NCBI GenBank assembly: GCA_011799875.1
Contig: CM022297.1
Location: 543,611,970-543,675,969, forward strand
Reading direction: 5' to 3'
DNA length: 64,000 nt
Source of the DNA: Thinopyrum elongatum
Lineage: Eukaryota; Streptophyta; Magnoliopsida; Poales; Poaceae
Of the stretch, positions 39,869-49,890 are shown piece after piece; within the stretch, counting starts at the first letter, position 1, and each line of letters begins with the position of its first letter. The position numbers and the translations under genes are program-made. Below the pieces are notes generated by a model, which saw nothing but the letters and a program-made list of their open reading frames with translations, ran no database searches and was not told the DNA's origin.

Positions 39869-41632
39869 GACTTTGCTTCCGGTGGAGGATCATGGTTGCT
39901 CGATAGTGGAGCAACAAATCATATGACCGGGAGCAAGCATTTGGTGGTGGACGTGCAACCAAGCTCATCCATTCCCACTCATGTTCAATTCGGTGATGCC
40001 TCAACATCTAAGGTATTGGGTCTTGGCAAGGTAGTGATTTCTCATGATCTATCAATTGAGAAAGTCATGCTTGTTGAGACCCTTGCATACAATTTACTTT
40101 CCGTTCGTCAACTTGCACTTATGGGCTTTGCCACTTTCTTTGATCCTAATACCGTGGCCCTTGTGTGGAGCAAGACTCTTAAAGTAGCTTTTGTTGGGCA
40201 TGTCGAGAACGGTCTTTATGTGGTTAACTTTTTGGAGAGACCCACTAAGATCGCGACATGTCTAATGGCTAAAGTTGACGTGGGGTGGCTTTGGCATCGC
40301 CGACTAGCCCATGTCAATATGAGATCTTTGCAAAGTCTCCTCAAGGGGGATCACGTTCGTGGACTAACAAATGTTATTTTTGCCAAAGATCGTGCTTGCA
40401 GTGCTTGTATCGAAGGAAAGCTACATGAGACGGCTCACCGACCTACAACTATCATCTACTCGAAGAGGCCCTTGGAGCTCCTTCACATGGATCTCTTTGG
40501 ACCTCCATCCTTTGATAGTCTTGGAGGAAGAAAGTATTGCTTGATGATTGTGGATGACTATTCAAGATACACTTGGGTATATTTCTTCAAGAGGAAGAGC
40601 GAGACCCAACAAACCGTCATCGACTTTGCAAATGAAGCTCAACGTCAACATGAGGCAAATATTTTGATGATTAGAAGTGACAACGGCACCGAGTTCAAGA
40701 ACTACACCTTGGATGAGTTTCTTAGTGATGAGGGGATCAAGCATCAATATTCCGCACCATATACCCCTCAACAAAATGGTGTTGCAGAGAGAAAGAACCG
40801 GACGTTGATGGACGCGGCAAGGACCATGATGGCGGAATTCAAGTCTCCGTACAACTTTTGGGCCGAAGCCATCAGCACCGCATGTCATGCATCCAATCGG
40901 CTCTACCTCCGCAAAGGCTTGAACAAGACTCTGTATGAGATACTTGCCGGTAACAAGCCCAACCTCAAGTACTTCTGGGTGTTCGGGTGTAAGTGTTTCA
41001 TTCTCAAGAAAGGTGCTCATTTGTCTAAATTCGAATCTAGAGCTCAAGACGGCATATTTGTTGGTTATGCTACAAATTCTCATGCTTACCGTGTCCTCAA
41101 CAAGTCCAATGGACTCATTGAGGAGACGTGTAACGTAGAGTTTGATGAAAATAATGGCTCCCTAGTGGAGCAAAGTGGTCTTTGTGATGTAGGTGATGAA
41201 ATTCCTCCCCAAGCCATAAGAAGAATGGGGATAGGTCAAATACTCCCCATTGAGGAACCCCTTGTGGCCGAAGGAGAAGGACAATGCTCTACGCAAGTGG
41301 AGCCTTCACCGACGCTAGACCCACACGCTTCCGGAGAACAAAGTGAAGGCCCTCAACCAAGTGAACAAGATCAAGGGTAGGATCAACCTCATGATGATGG
41401 TGATTCACCAAGTGATGCCCACGATCAACTTCATGACTCCGAGCAAGCTCAAGATCAAGAAAATGCTCAAGATCAAGATCAAGCTAAAGACGGTGCTCAA
41501 GATAATCAAGATGATGGTCCTCAAATGCCTATTGAGGAATTACTGGAGCGCCGTGCCGCCAAGATTTTTTCCAAACTCGAGCGTCAACAACATGTCTTGG
41601 AGAATGTCTATGGAAGCTTGAAAAAAGGGGGT
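39869..41632 (+). pseudogene. pol: pol part 1: protease and integrase, with acidic linker
   Basis: Aspartic protease motif DSGATNHM starts at 39902. Residue numbers here count the codon at 39896 as 1. The integrase zinc-binding set is H134, H139, C168, C171. The catalytic triad is D199 (HMDLFG), D262 (RSDNGTEF) and E298 (QQNGVAERKN), giving D,D-35-E, the normal retroviral-type spacing. The protease would cut the polyprotein and the integrase would insert the cDNA. A TAG at 41378-41380 interrupts the frame. Beyond it the same frame reads an Asp/Gln/His-rich low-complexity linker with CAAGAT repeats to about 41630, where a one-base change in the A6G5 run shifts the frame. A TAG at 39866 lies between gag and protease. 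Confidence 0.9.
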
Positions 41633-42108
41633 AACCACTCGTAATCAATTAACAAACTTTTGTGAGCATCACATGTTTGTTTCTTGTGTTGAACCCCAAA
41701 AGGTACATGAAGCGCTCGAGGACACGGATTGGCTTGAAGCCATGCATGATGAACTCAACAACTTCGAGCGCAACAAAGTGTGGACATTGGTGCCAAGGCC
41801 AAAGGAGAATCATAATGTCATCGGAACCAAATGGATCTTCAAGAACAAGCAAGATACGAACAGTGTTGTCACTCGAAACAAGGCAAGGTTGGTGGCACAA
41901 GGCTACTCCCAAGTCGAGGGTATCGACTACGGTGAAACCTTTGCTCCCATTGCTCATCTTGAATCTATTCGTATGTTGCTTGCATATGCATCTCATCATG
42001 ATTTTAAGTTGCAACAAATGGATGTGAAAAGTGCATTTCTTAATGGTCCTCTTAATGAGTTGGTATATGTCAAACAACCCCCGGGGTTAGAGGATCCCAA
42101 GTTCCCAG
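41633..42108 (+). pseudogene. pol: pol part 2: N-terminal reverse transcriptase
   Basis: Copia-type reverse transcriptase (RVT_2) start. Recognisable blocks are VHEALEDTDWLEAMHDEL, VIGTKWIFKNK, RNKARLVAQGYSQ, FAPIAHLESIRMLLAYA and the first catalytic block QMDVKSAFLNG. The frame differs from protease-integrase because of the homopolymer lesion near 41622-41632. It is lost again at about 42100-42115, after the proline-glycine motif QPPGLEDP, where a single-base change moves the rest of the domain to another frame. The second half is immediately downstream, so this is decay and not truncation. Confidence 0.88.
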
Positions 42109-43228
42109 TCATGTATACAAGATCGATAAGGCACTCTATGGCCTTAAACAAGCCCCACGTGCGTTGTATGAGCACCTTACCGAGTTGTTGCAAGACCGTG
42201 GGTTTGAAATTGGGATAATCGATCCCACTCTTTTTACTAAGAGGGTTAAAGGGGATTTATTCATATGCCAACTATATGTTGATGATATTATCTTTGGTTC
42301 TCCTAACAAAGTGTTCAATGATGAGTTTGCCGCACTCATGATCGAGAAGTTTGAGATGTCTATGATGGGAGAGTTGAAGTTCTTTCTTGGGTTCAAAATC
42401 AAGCAAAGAAGAGAAGGAACCTTCATCAACCAAGCCAAATATACCCAAGACATGCTCAAGAGATTCAAGCTAAAAGATGTCAAACCAGCCAAGACTCCAA
42501 TGCCTACCAAGTGCCAACTCGACATTGATCCCAATGGTAAAGCGGTGGATCAAAAGGTATACCATTCCATGATTGGATCCTTGCTTTACCTTTGTGCATC
42601 TAGGCCGGATATCATGTTGAGTGTGGGAATGTGTGCATGGTTTCAAGCCGCACCTAAGGAATGTCACCTTGTGGCGGTCAAGCGAATCTTTCGATATTTG
42701 GCTCATACCCCAAACTCTGGCTTATGGTACCCCAAAGGAGCAAGCTTTAATCTCATGGGATATTCGGACTCAGATTGGGCGGGAGACCGTGCGGATAGGA
42801 AGTCAACCTCCGGAGGGTGCCAATTCCTTGGTCGCTCTTTGGTGTGTCGGTCTTCGAAGAAGCAAAATTGTGTGTCTCTCTCCACCACCGAGGCCGAGTA
42901 TATAGTCACCGCAAGTTATTGTGCACAATTGCTATGGATAAGGCAAACTTTAAAGGATTATGGTGTCACTTGTGACAAAGTGCCTCTTTTCTGTGACAAT
43001 GAAAGTGCTATCAAGATCTCCTACAATCCGGTGCAACAAAGCAAGACGAAGCACATTGAGATTCGCCATCACTTCATCCGGGATCACATCAATCGTGGAG
43101 AGATTGATATTATTCATGTAGGTACACAAGAGCAACTAGCGGATATATTCACGAAGCCTTTGGATGAAGCAAGATTTCGCGAGTTAAGGCATGAGCTAAA
43201 TATCATTGATTCAAGCAACGTGTCTTGA
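42109..43228 (+). pseudogene. pol: pol part 3: reverse transcriptase active site and RNase H
   Basis: Continues the RT after the frameshift, back in the frame of protease-integrase. The catalytic YVDD box is at 42275-42286 (CQLYVDDIIFG), followed by the thumb region and a copia RNase H domain with GYSDSDWAGD (42758 onward), STTEAEY (42881 onward), LFCDNESA and the C-terminal ADIFTKPL. The catalytic acidic residues are all visible. The last 370 codons or so are open to TGA at 43226-43228. The enzyme would copy element RNA into cDNA and degrade the template, but this copy cannot give a continuous polyprotein without recoding. Confidence 0.9.
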
Positions 43229-44407
43229 ATCTCGTCACACCCCACCGCACTCATCATGTTTACCTTGTTCTAGATGTAGGCATGGACATAGGGGGAGTGT
43301 TGTTCTCTCAATGAACTTTCCCTCCCCCCATTATGCATAAATTGATCAAGTCTTTCACATTAACCAATTTTTTAATGGTACTTGTGCTTCAAAGATGAGT
43401 TTTGGTCATGGGCCCAAGGTTAAAATCTTCGCAGTGCCATACCAATTGACTCAAACATAGGTGGCTTCGGCCACCGCCCCTCCTCTCTTTGTGGAGGTTT
43501 TGTTCTCCTTTGAATCTTATTTGCCTTGCTAGTTTTCTTCTTAGGTCCTAGGTGTTTGTATCCTCCAAGTGTTGGCCTTTATCGTTTGCTTCTTGCACTC
43601 TTGGAGATTACATCATCATATTCCAGTGCCGTGATTCCATCCCAAGCCTCCTCTTCCCTCAAAACATCCTCTCCAAATGTACACAAATTGTGATCTTGGC
43701 TTGGGTGGCTGTGACCAGGCGGTACAACCGGTGGTCAGGGCGGTCCTACCGCCCTGCCATTTGTCTATAACGTCCCGGCGGTTCTACCGGTCAAAGCCTA
43801 GCGGTTCTACCGCTTGGGTTCTGGCATGGGCTTCCGGCCGGTACTACCGATTGGTTACAAGCGGTACTACCGCTGCCTGTCAGGCAACGGAAGTACCACC
43901 CGTAACCACAGGGTAGTACCAGGGGGCGGTACAACCGCTCCGCGGTCTGGGCAGGTATTTAAGGGCGCGGGCCAAAGGGGTTTCTCTTTTTCCCCTTCGT
44001 GCCCGTCCTCTTCCCCTGCTCCTACCGCCGGTTGCAGTCTCCATTGCCCCGGAGTGCCCTTCGGTGCTCCGGATCCGTCGGTTCTTCTTCGGATCTGCTC
44101 CATGGAGGCTGTCTCCTCCCCGATCTCTTCCCTTGGATGCCGGTAATGCCGCTTTTCTTCTTGTTCTTGGTTTCAATCTTTGAATCCATCTCTCTAGGGC
44201 ATTACGTGTACTCCCGTGTTTTTGGCTAAACTATTGGGTGGAAGAGATCATAGTGTTTACCTCTATTGCTTGTAGATAGTTAGAAGGCAAAATATTGCAT
44301 CTAGATTCAGTCTCGATTTGTGCCAGTTCTCCCGTGGGTGAAACCGCTATTGGCGGTACAACCGCTCCCTGGGCCGGTACAACCGCCTAAGCGGTACTAC
44401 CGGTGGG
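43229..44407 (+). other. Post-pol spacer with first polypurine tract and palindrome array
   Basis: Contains no convincing gene. A polypurine-like CATAGGGGGAGTG is at about 43287-43299. From 43719 to 43936 a GC-rich stretch carries CGGTNNNACCG units (near 43719, 43738, 43778, 43801, 43839, 43861, 43927), followed by further units at about 44353 and 44374. Pyrimidine-rich DNA and several potential splice signals precede the extra ORF, so part of this may be leader or intron for it. Overlapping short ORFs on both strands look like GC-rich chance frames. Confidence 0.75.
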
Positions 44408-44424
44408 ATGACCGGTACAACCGG
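43719..44424 (+). repeat. Internal palindrome array, CGGTACAACCG type
   Basis: About eleven CGGTNNNACCG units lie in two groups: 43719-43936 and 44353-44424. The commonest form, CGGTACAACCG, is the reverse complement of the commonest LTR form, CGGTTGTACCG, so the internal array is in the opposite sense to the LTR arrays. CGGTACTACCG and CGGTTCTACCG also occur. Function is unknown; regulatory or RNA-structural roles are both possible. Confidence 0.82.
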
Positions 44425-46018
44425 GTTTACTGAACCTGTGTGCACTGTTTCTTCTTCTCTCTACTTACATGTAATATATTCCTCTAATCTTGTGTACATT
44501 CCGCTCATCTGTGCTGGGTATCTTGTGTGCTTCCCGTGTGTGTGTGCAGGTGGCTCTGGTTCTCGCTCTGCTCCTCGCCAGAAGACCAAGAAGAGAGCTC
44601 GAAGACTCAAGCGTCCTGATGACACTGAGGAAGAGCAGGAGGTGGTGGTTCCAACCAAGCCCACCCGCCGTGAGAAGTCTGCCGCTACCAAGCAACGTGT
44701 GGCCGTACCAATGCACAGGTGGAAGCAACAAGACTGGGCGAGGTTCCGTTTGCAGAATCCCTATTAGGTTCCAGTTCATCCTCGGTGGACCACACCTCAG
44801 TTCAGGAACGAGATGCAAGTGAGGATTGTGCATGAGCTGTTTGAGCATAACAAGAACAGGTACACCAAGCAGTGGACGATTGACCTTGATCACTGGAGGA
44901 ACAACCTGGAGTACTTTGGAGAGGCTTTGGCTCTGTGTGAGGAGTTTGACTTGGTGAAGCTCATGTCTATCAACTGTGACTTTGATGTGCAGCTTATCCA
45001 TCAGTTCTATGCCACCGTACACTTCGGCACCGATGATGCTCGTAATTTGTCTTTCATGTGCCATGATGAGCTCTTTCAGGTGCCTTGGAGAGCCTTCTGC
45101 AATGCTCTAGGCTATGATGATACCGGTCTCACCGGGAATGGTGGCATCCATCCTCACGACCATCCCAATCCTATGGGGAAGGAGAAGCTTGCACCCCTGT
45201 ACATCCGAGGACATGGAGTCATTGGTGAGTCCAAGGATCTTGAGAAGGTTTATGATATTATGCATCGTGTGTTTCGCAATGTGCTTCTGCCCAAGGTTGG
45301 GAATCAGGATGAGATTTATGGCTATCTGGTGGATCTGTTAGTGGCTATGAGGTCTAAGGTGGGTTCTGGTGCCACCTTTGATGTTTCCAAATGGCCGTGG
45401 GAGGAGATGTACAGCATGGTCATTCACCGTAAGGTGCCCATATATGCTCCTTTTGTCATGTGCTTCCTGAACTCTGTATGGGCAGTCCGCAGGCCAGGAG
45501 AGGCTCTTTCATCTCCAGACGATCTCACTGTGCACGAGGTCAAGCAGTTGAGAAAGAAGAAGCATGCTGAACCTCGCTTTCCTGCTGAGGATCCCGAGGA
45601 TGTTTATGCCACCTCTAGTGATGAGGACTTTGAGCTGGAGGCTGGGGCCAAGCCCTCCTGGGTTGCTAAGCTCATAGCCAAGGTGAAGAAGACCTTCTGC
45701 TTGCAGACTCACATCCAGAAGAAGCTCTATGAGGCTCATGTGAATGAGAAGAAGGCCAGACGCAGACAGATTGAGATGATGAGACAGCTCAACATGCAAG
45801 TGAACAGTGGATCTGAGAAGAGCATCACTCCAGAGGACAAGTGGATCTTCAAGAACAACACGTGGACTGATGATGAGGCCTCTGGCCATCCTTCTACCTC
45901 TGCCGCCGCCACCGCGGATGATATTATGGATGAGGACGAGCAGTCTGGTGACGTCGATCCAGAGGCATCTGATGATGATGATCCAGAGGAGACCAAGGAG
46001 TCAGAGGAGGACTACTGA
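44408..46018 (+). pseudogene. Extra 3' ORF (env-like / plant retrotransposon protein), interrupted by one stop
   Basis: Two open stretches in the same frame, 44408-44767 and 44813-46018 (401 codons from its first ATG), are separated by a TAG at 44765-44767. The coding continues unbroken across it, so this is probably a nonsense mutation. Upstream is a hydrophobic stretch (about residues 15-50), then a possible splice acceptor (GTGTGTGTGTGCAG, ending 44549), a basic segment KKTKKRARRLKR-like resembling a nuclear signal, the conserved core (FGTDDARNLSFMCHDE; WPWEEMYSMVIHRKVPIYAP), and an acidic C-terminus (DEDEQSGD...ESEEDY). It resembles the putative plant transposon protein family found after pol in Sirevirus and other plant elements. 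The 401-codon part shows no signal peptide or membrane segment, so an envelope role is not supported by sequence. Confidence 0.75.
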
Positions 46019-46490
46019 GCTCTGGGGCATTAGCATCGCTCTTTTCCTTTTTGGTGTCTTGATGCCAAAGGGGGAGAGAGTTCTATAGGTCTCGGGATTT
46101 GCATGGTTTTTATTTGCATTTGTTTTGGTTGTCAGTTGAACTTTTTGCTTTGAGTTGGTTTGAGTACTTGGTGTGCATGGTGTGAGACATGCGATCCCGT
46201 TCTATCTATGTTATGCTACTTTATTTCATGTCTCGTTTGTTAGTAGAGCCTGCTTGTTATTGTTGCCCTTATCTATTGCTCTACTTTCATGTTCGTGCAA
46301 ATGCATGCTTATTGTCCATTCATTTCATTTGCTGTCATTGGTTGGTCTATAAAATCTAGGGGGAGCATTGATCCTATTGTGAGTACTTTGCATTCCAAAA
46401 GCAAAATCAAAATAGTGCTTACATATAGGGGGAGCCCCGTCTATATTTTCTAGATCTCCGATGCAAATCGTGTGGTTGTCATCATCCACC
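46019..46490 (+). other. Spacer with repeated polypurine tracts
   Basis: No gene. T-rich untranslated-looking DNA holds three polypurine-like tracts ahead of the main one: CCAAAGGGGGAGAGAG at about 46065-46080, CTAGGGGGAGCATTG at about 46356-46370 and ATAGGGGGAGCCCC at about 46425-46438. With the copy at about 43287 and the primer tract at 46491, the element has five. Multiple tracts before the 3' LTR are a reported Sirevirus feature. Confidence 0.82.
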
Positions 46491-46504
46491 AAAAAGGGGG
46501 AGAT
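46491..46504 (+). other. Polypurine tract for plus-strand priming
   Basis: AAAAAGGGGGAGAT lies immediately before the 3' LTR TGTTAG. Its position at the LTR border marks it as the functional plus-strand primer site among several related tracts. Confidence 0.92.
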
Positions 46505-46828
46505 TGTTAGGGCATTTCCCGCCTTAGGGTTTTGGTGATGATGACAAGGCACTTATGGACTAATCGTGCGCCCTAGTTTACTTAGGTACACGTTGGTTGG
46601 CGCAAGACGGTTAGGCATTCTCTCTGGACGGAAAAGATCAAAGATGGAGTTTCTAACGCGTTTATTTCTTTGGTCATAGGAAATCCGTACTATTAAGAGG
46701 GAATCCGCATCGGAAGATACTGGGTGAATCATTGCACGTACACGTTCTTTATTGCACCCACTATACATCCTTCCGTTCAAGGAGAGAGGTCCTCAAAGTC
46801 CTAGTTGTGGCGATATGCTTTGTGCCTG

Positions 46829-47250
46829 GCGGTTGTACCGCTAGTAATAGCAGTTGTACCGCCTGACCGGTTGTTTCGGCCTGCACTGCTCCACTCCCGG
46901 CATGCCTTCTGTAGTGGAGCTGTGGTTGGGCGGTGGTGGCCTGGTATTTCCCGGACGGCTTCGGCGAACCGGTACTACCGGTGCCTGGAGCGGTTGTACC
47001 GCTCCGGACTTAGCCACCGCAAGAACGCAGGTCTGGCAGTTGTACCGGCCGAACCACCGTCCCAACTACCGCCAGGGGGTGACTCCCCTCTGGCTATAAG
47101 GCAGTTTTGGGCGGTGGTGGAGCGGTAGTTCCGGTTAGCTCCGGCCAACCGGTTCTACCGGTGTCTCTACCGGTTGTACCGCCAGGGTCACTTCTGAAGT
47201 GGAAACCCGTGAATACCGGTTGTACCGGTGCTTCGGGCGGTTGTACCGCT
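46829..47250 (+). repeat. Palindrome cluster CGGTNNNACCG in 3' LTR
   Basis: Counterpart of the 5' LTR cluster, with units near 46830, 46970, 46991, 47151, 47171, 47217 and 47238 intact and CAGTTGTACCG forms near 46851 and 47037. Some units are intact here and decayed in the 5' LTR, and vice versa, consistent with independent decay after insertion. Confidence 0.85.
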
Positions 47251-47291
47251 GCAGTGTAAAAACTGCTGTAATGGTTGGATTTGGAGGACAC

Positions 47292-47299
47292 TATATAAG
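47292..47299 (+). promoter_or_regulatory. TATA box of the 3' LTR
   Basis: TATATAAG within GGACACTATATAAGTACG is the counterpart of the 5' LTR box. If active, it would read out into the right satellite array. Confidence 0.7.
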
Positions 47300-48034
47300 T
47301 ACGTGGTTCCTCCACCTACCTTTTCACCTCTTGCCTCTCTCTCTCCTCTATTGATGCCCTTCAAGCTTTCTTGCCCGATCTCTCTCGCTAGCCATTCAAA
47401 CTTGTTGATTGGCTAGGGATTGAAGGAGGAGACCTAGATCTACACTTCCACCAAAGGAAACTTGATTCCCCCATACTTTCTTGTGTGGATTTTGTTACTC
47501 TTGGGTGTTTGGGCACCCTAGACGGAAGAGGTCACCTCGGAGCCACATTCCATTGTGGTGAAGCTCCGCGGTGGTGTTGGGGGCCTCCAATTAAGTTGTG
47601 GAGATTGTCCCAACCTTGTTTGTAAAGGTTCGGTCACCGCCTTCAAGGGCACCACTAGTGGAATCACGGCATCTTGCATTGTGCGAGGGCGTGAGGAGAA
47701 TACGGTGGCCTTAGTGGCTTCTTGGGGAGCATTGTGCCTCCACACCTCTCTAACGGAGACGTACTACCCCCTAAAGGGAAGGAACTTCGGTAACACATCC
47801 TCGTCTTCACCAGCTCCACTTGTGGTTACTTCTTACCTTTACTTTGAGCAAGCTTTACTTGTGTTGTATCTTGTGCTTGCTCGTTGTGTTGTTATTGTTA
47901 GCATCATATAGGTTGCTCACCTAGTTGCATATTTAGACAACCTAGTTTGTTGCTAACCCTAACTTGTTAAGATAAGCTAAAAATTGGTAGTTGCCTATTC
48001 ACCCCCCCTCTAGTCAACCATATCGATCCTTTCA

Positions 48035-48039
48035 TTAAC
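48035..48039 (+). other. Target-site duplication, right (TTAAC)
   Basis: TTAAC follows the 3' LTR end CCTTTCA and leads into CGATGCCAGGAATGCCC, the normal continuation of the interrupted satellite monomer. The perfect match to 35721-35725 shows a simple insertion without loss of flanking DNA. Confidence 0.95.
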
Positions 48040-49890
48040 CGATGCCAGGAATGCCCTTTGGTTCATGGCTGTCACACACATAAGTTACACCATGCCACAC
48101 GGCGAAAACAAGGAGTATAAGATTTATAGGCGCTGGATTTTCTTGAATTTACGGCCAAATGAGATTGCCTGGATCATAGAGCATGTGCAGAATGCAACAT
48201 TTGTCCTTACTGGGGAGACTAATGCCTATAATCAATGTAATCTCTCAAATTTCCTTCTAAAGGAAGCGCCAATGGGTTCAGAAACCTGCTCGAAAAGCAG
48301 CGGCGAATCATGTTCTTCGACTTTCAGAGCCAAAAAGTCCTGCTTAACGCCGAATTTGAGGGTACTCCGAGCCTCCTAGAGCAAGCCAAGGGTATTTTCT
48401 GAATTCGCAAGCTCACCGCGAGCATTCTGAGTACTTGTGGGTTCGAAACGGACTCTGAATGATGAAGTTATGACCATTCTAGTGAAAACCGGTCCATTAT
48501 ATGGCAGTCCTTGAAAGAATTTTACTTTCCCGAGATGCTTTTCTCCGCACCGCCCTGAATTTTTGTGTCCTTGGTTGTGGAGATATTGTTTCACATATAT
48601 ATTGACCGATGCCAGGAATGCCCTTTGGTTCATGGCTGTCACACACATAAGTTACACCATGCCACACGGCGAAAACAAGGAGTATAAGGCTTATAGGCGC
48701 TGGATTTTCTTGAATTTACGGCCAAATGGGATTGCCCGGATCATAGAGCATGTGCAGAAAGCAACGTTTGTCCTTACCGAGGAGACTAATGTTAATAATC
48801 AACATAATCTCTTGAAGTTCCTTCAAAAGGAAGTGCCAATGGGTTTAGAAACTTGTTCGAAAAGCAGCAGCGAATCATGTTCTTTGACTTTCAGGGCCAA
48901 AAATTCCTGCTTAACGCCGAATTTGAGGGTACTCCGAGCCTGCTGGCATAAGCCAGGGGTATTTTCTAGATTCGCATGCTCGCCGTGAGCATTTTGAGTA
49001 CTTGTGGGTCCGAAATGGACTCCGAATGACAAAGTTATGACCCTTCTAGTGAAAACCGGTCCATTATACGGTAGTCCTTGAAAGAGTTTCACTTTCCCGT
49101 GACGCTTTTCTCTGCACCGCCCTAAAATTTTGTGTCCTCGATGCTGGAGATATTGTTTCCACATATATATTGACCAATGCCAGGAATGCTCTTTGGTTCA
49201 TGGCTGTCACACACAAAAGTTACACCATGCCACACGGCGAATACTAGGAGTATAAGATTTATAGGCGCTGGATTTTCTTGAATTTACGGCCAAATGAGAT
49301 TGCCCAGATCATAAAGCATGTTTAGAATGAAACATTTGTCCTTACTGGGGAGACTAATGCCTATAATCAACGTAATCCCTCGAATTTCCTTCTAATGGTT
49401 GTGGAGATATTGTTTCACATATATATTGACCGATGCCAGGAATGCCCTTTGGTTCATGGCTATCACACACATAAGTTACACCATGCCACATGGCGAAAAC
49501 AAGGAGTATAAGGCTTACAGGCGCTGGATTTTCTTGAATTTATGGCCAAATGGGATTGCCCGGACCATAGAGCATGTGCAGAAAGCAACGTTTGTCCTTA
49601 CCGGGGAGACTGATGTCTATAATCAATGTAATCTCTCGAATTTCCTTCAAAAGGAAGTGCCAATGGGTTCACAAACTTGTTCGAAAAGCAGCGGCGAATC
49701 ATGTTCTTTGACTGTCAGGGCCAAAAAGTCCTGCTTAACACCGAATTTGAGGGTACTCCGAGCCTGCTGGCGCAAGCCGGGGTATTTTCTGGATTCGCAC
49801 GCTCACCGCGAGCACTTTGAGTACTTGTGGGTCCGAAACGGACTCCAAATGACAAAGTTATGACCGTTCTAGTGAAAGCCGGTCCATTAT

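Larger units (their letters stand above)
35726..48034 (+). mobile_element. Ty1/copia LTR retrotransposon, Sirevirus (SIRE/Maximus) type, 12309 bp
   Basis: Complete element by structure: 1530-bp LTRs at both ends, TG...CA termini, 5-bp target duplication TTAAC, initiator tRNA-Met primer site and polypurine tract. The coding order is gag, protease, integrase, reverse transcriptase, RNase H, with integrase before RT as in Ty1/copia. Sirevirus affinity is inferred from the long gag with a coiled-coil extension, the extra ORF after pol, several polypurine tracts before the 3' LTR and palindrome-rich LTRs. Coding is disrupted by at least three premature stops and three frameshifts, so it probably cannot move on its own. 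The two LTRs differ at about 58 sites by eye, many of them C/T or G/A changes. Confidence 0.96.
46505..48034 (+). repeat. 3' LTR (1530 bp)
   Basis: Begins TGTTAGGGCATTTCCC immediately after the polypurine tract and ends CCTTTCA before the TTAAC target duplication. About 58 substitutions or small indels separate it from the 5' LTR (my count by eye), including GCTGACGG against GCTGTAATGG near 47269 and a one-base loss in the TTTTTGGG run near 47104. Confidence 0.98.

Noticed and set aside
44102..44142. Candidate first exon of the extra ORF with a donor at 44143
   Set aside because: Joining to the acceptor at 44549 would not keep the reading phase of the downstream frame.
44465..45064. 199-codon minus-strand ORF opposite the extra ORF
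   Set aside because: Antisense to the conserved plus-strand frame, with low-complexity composition and no recognised family.
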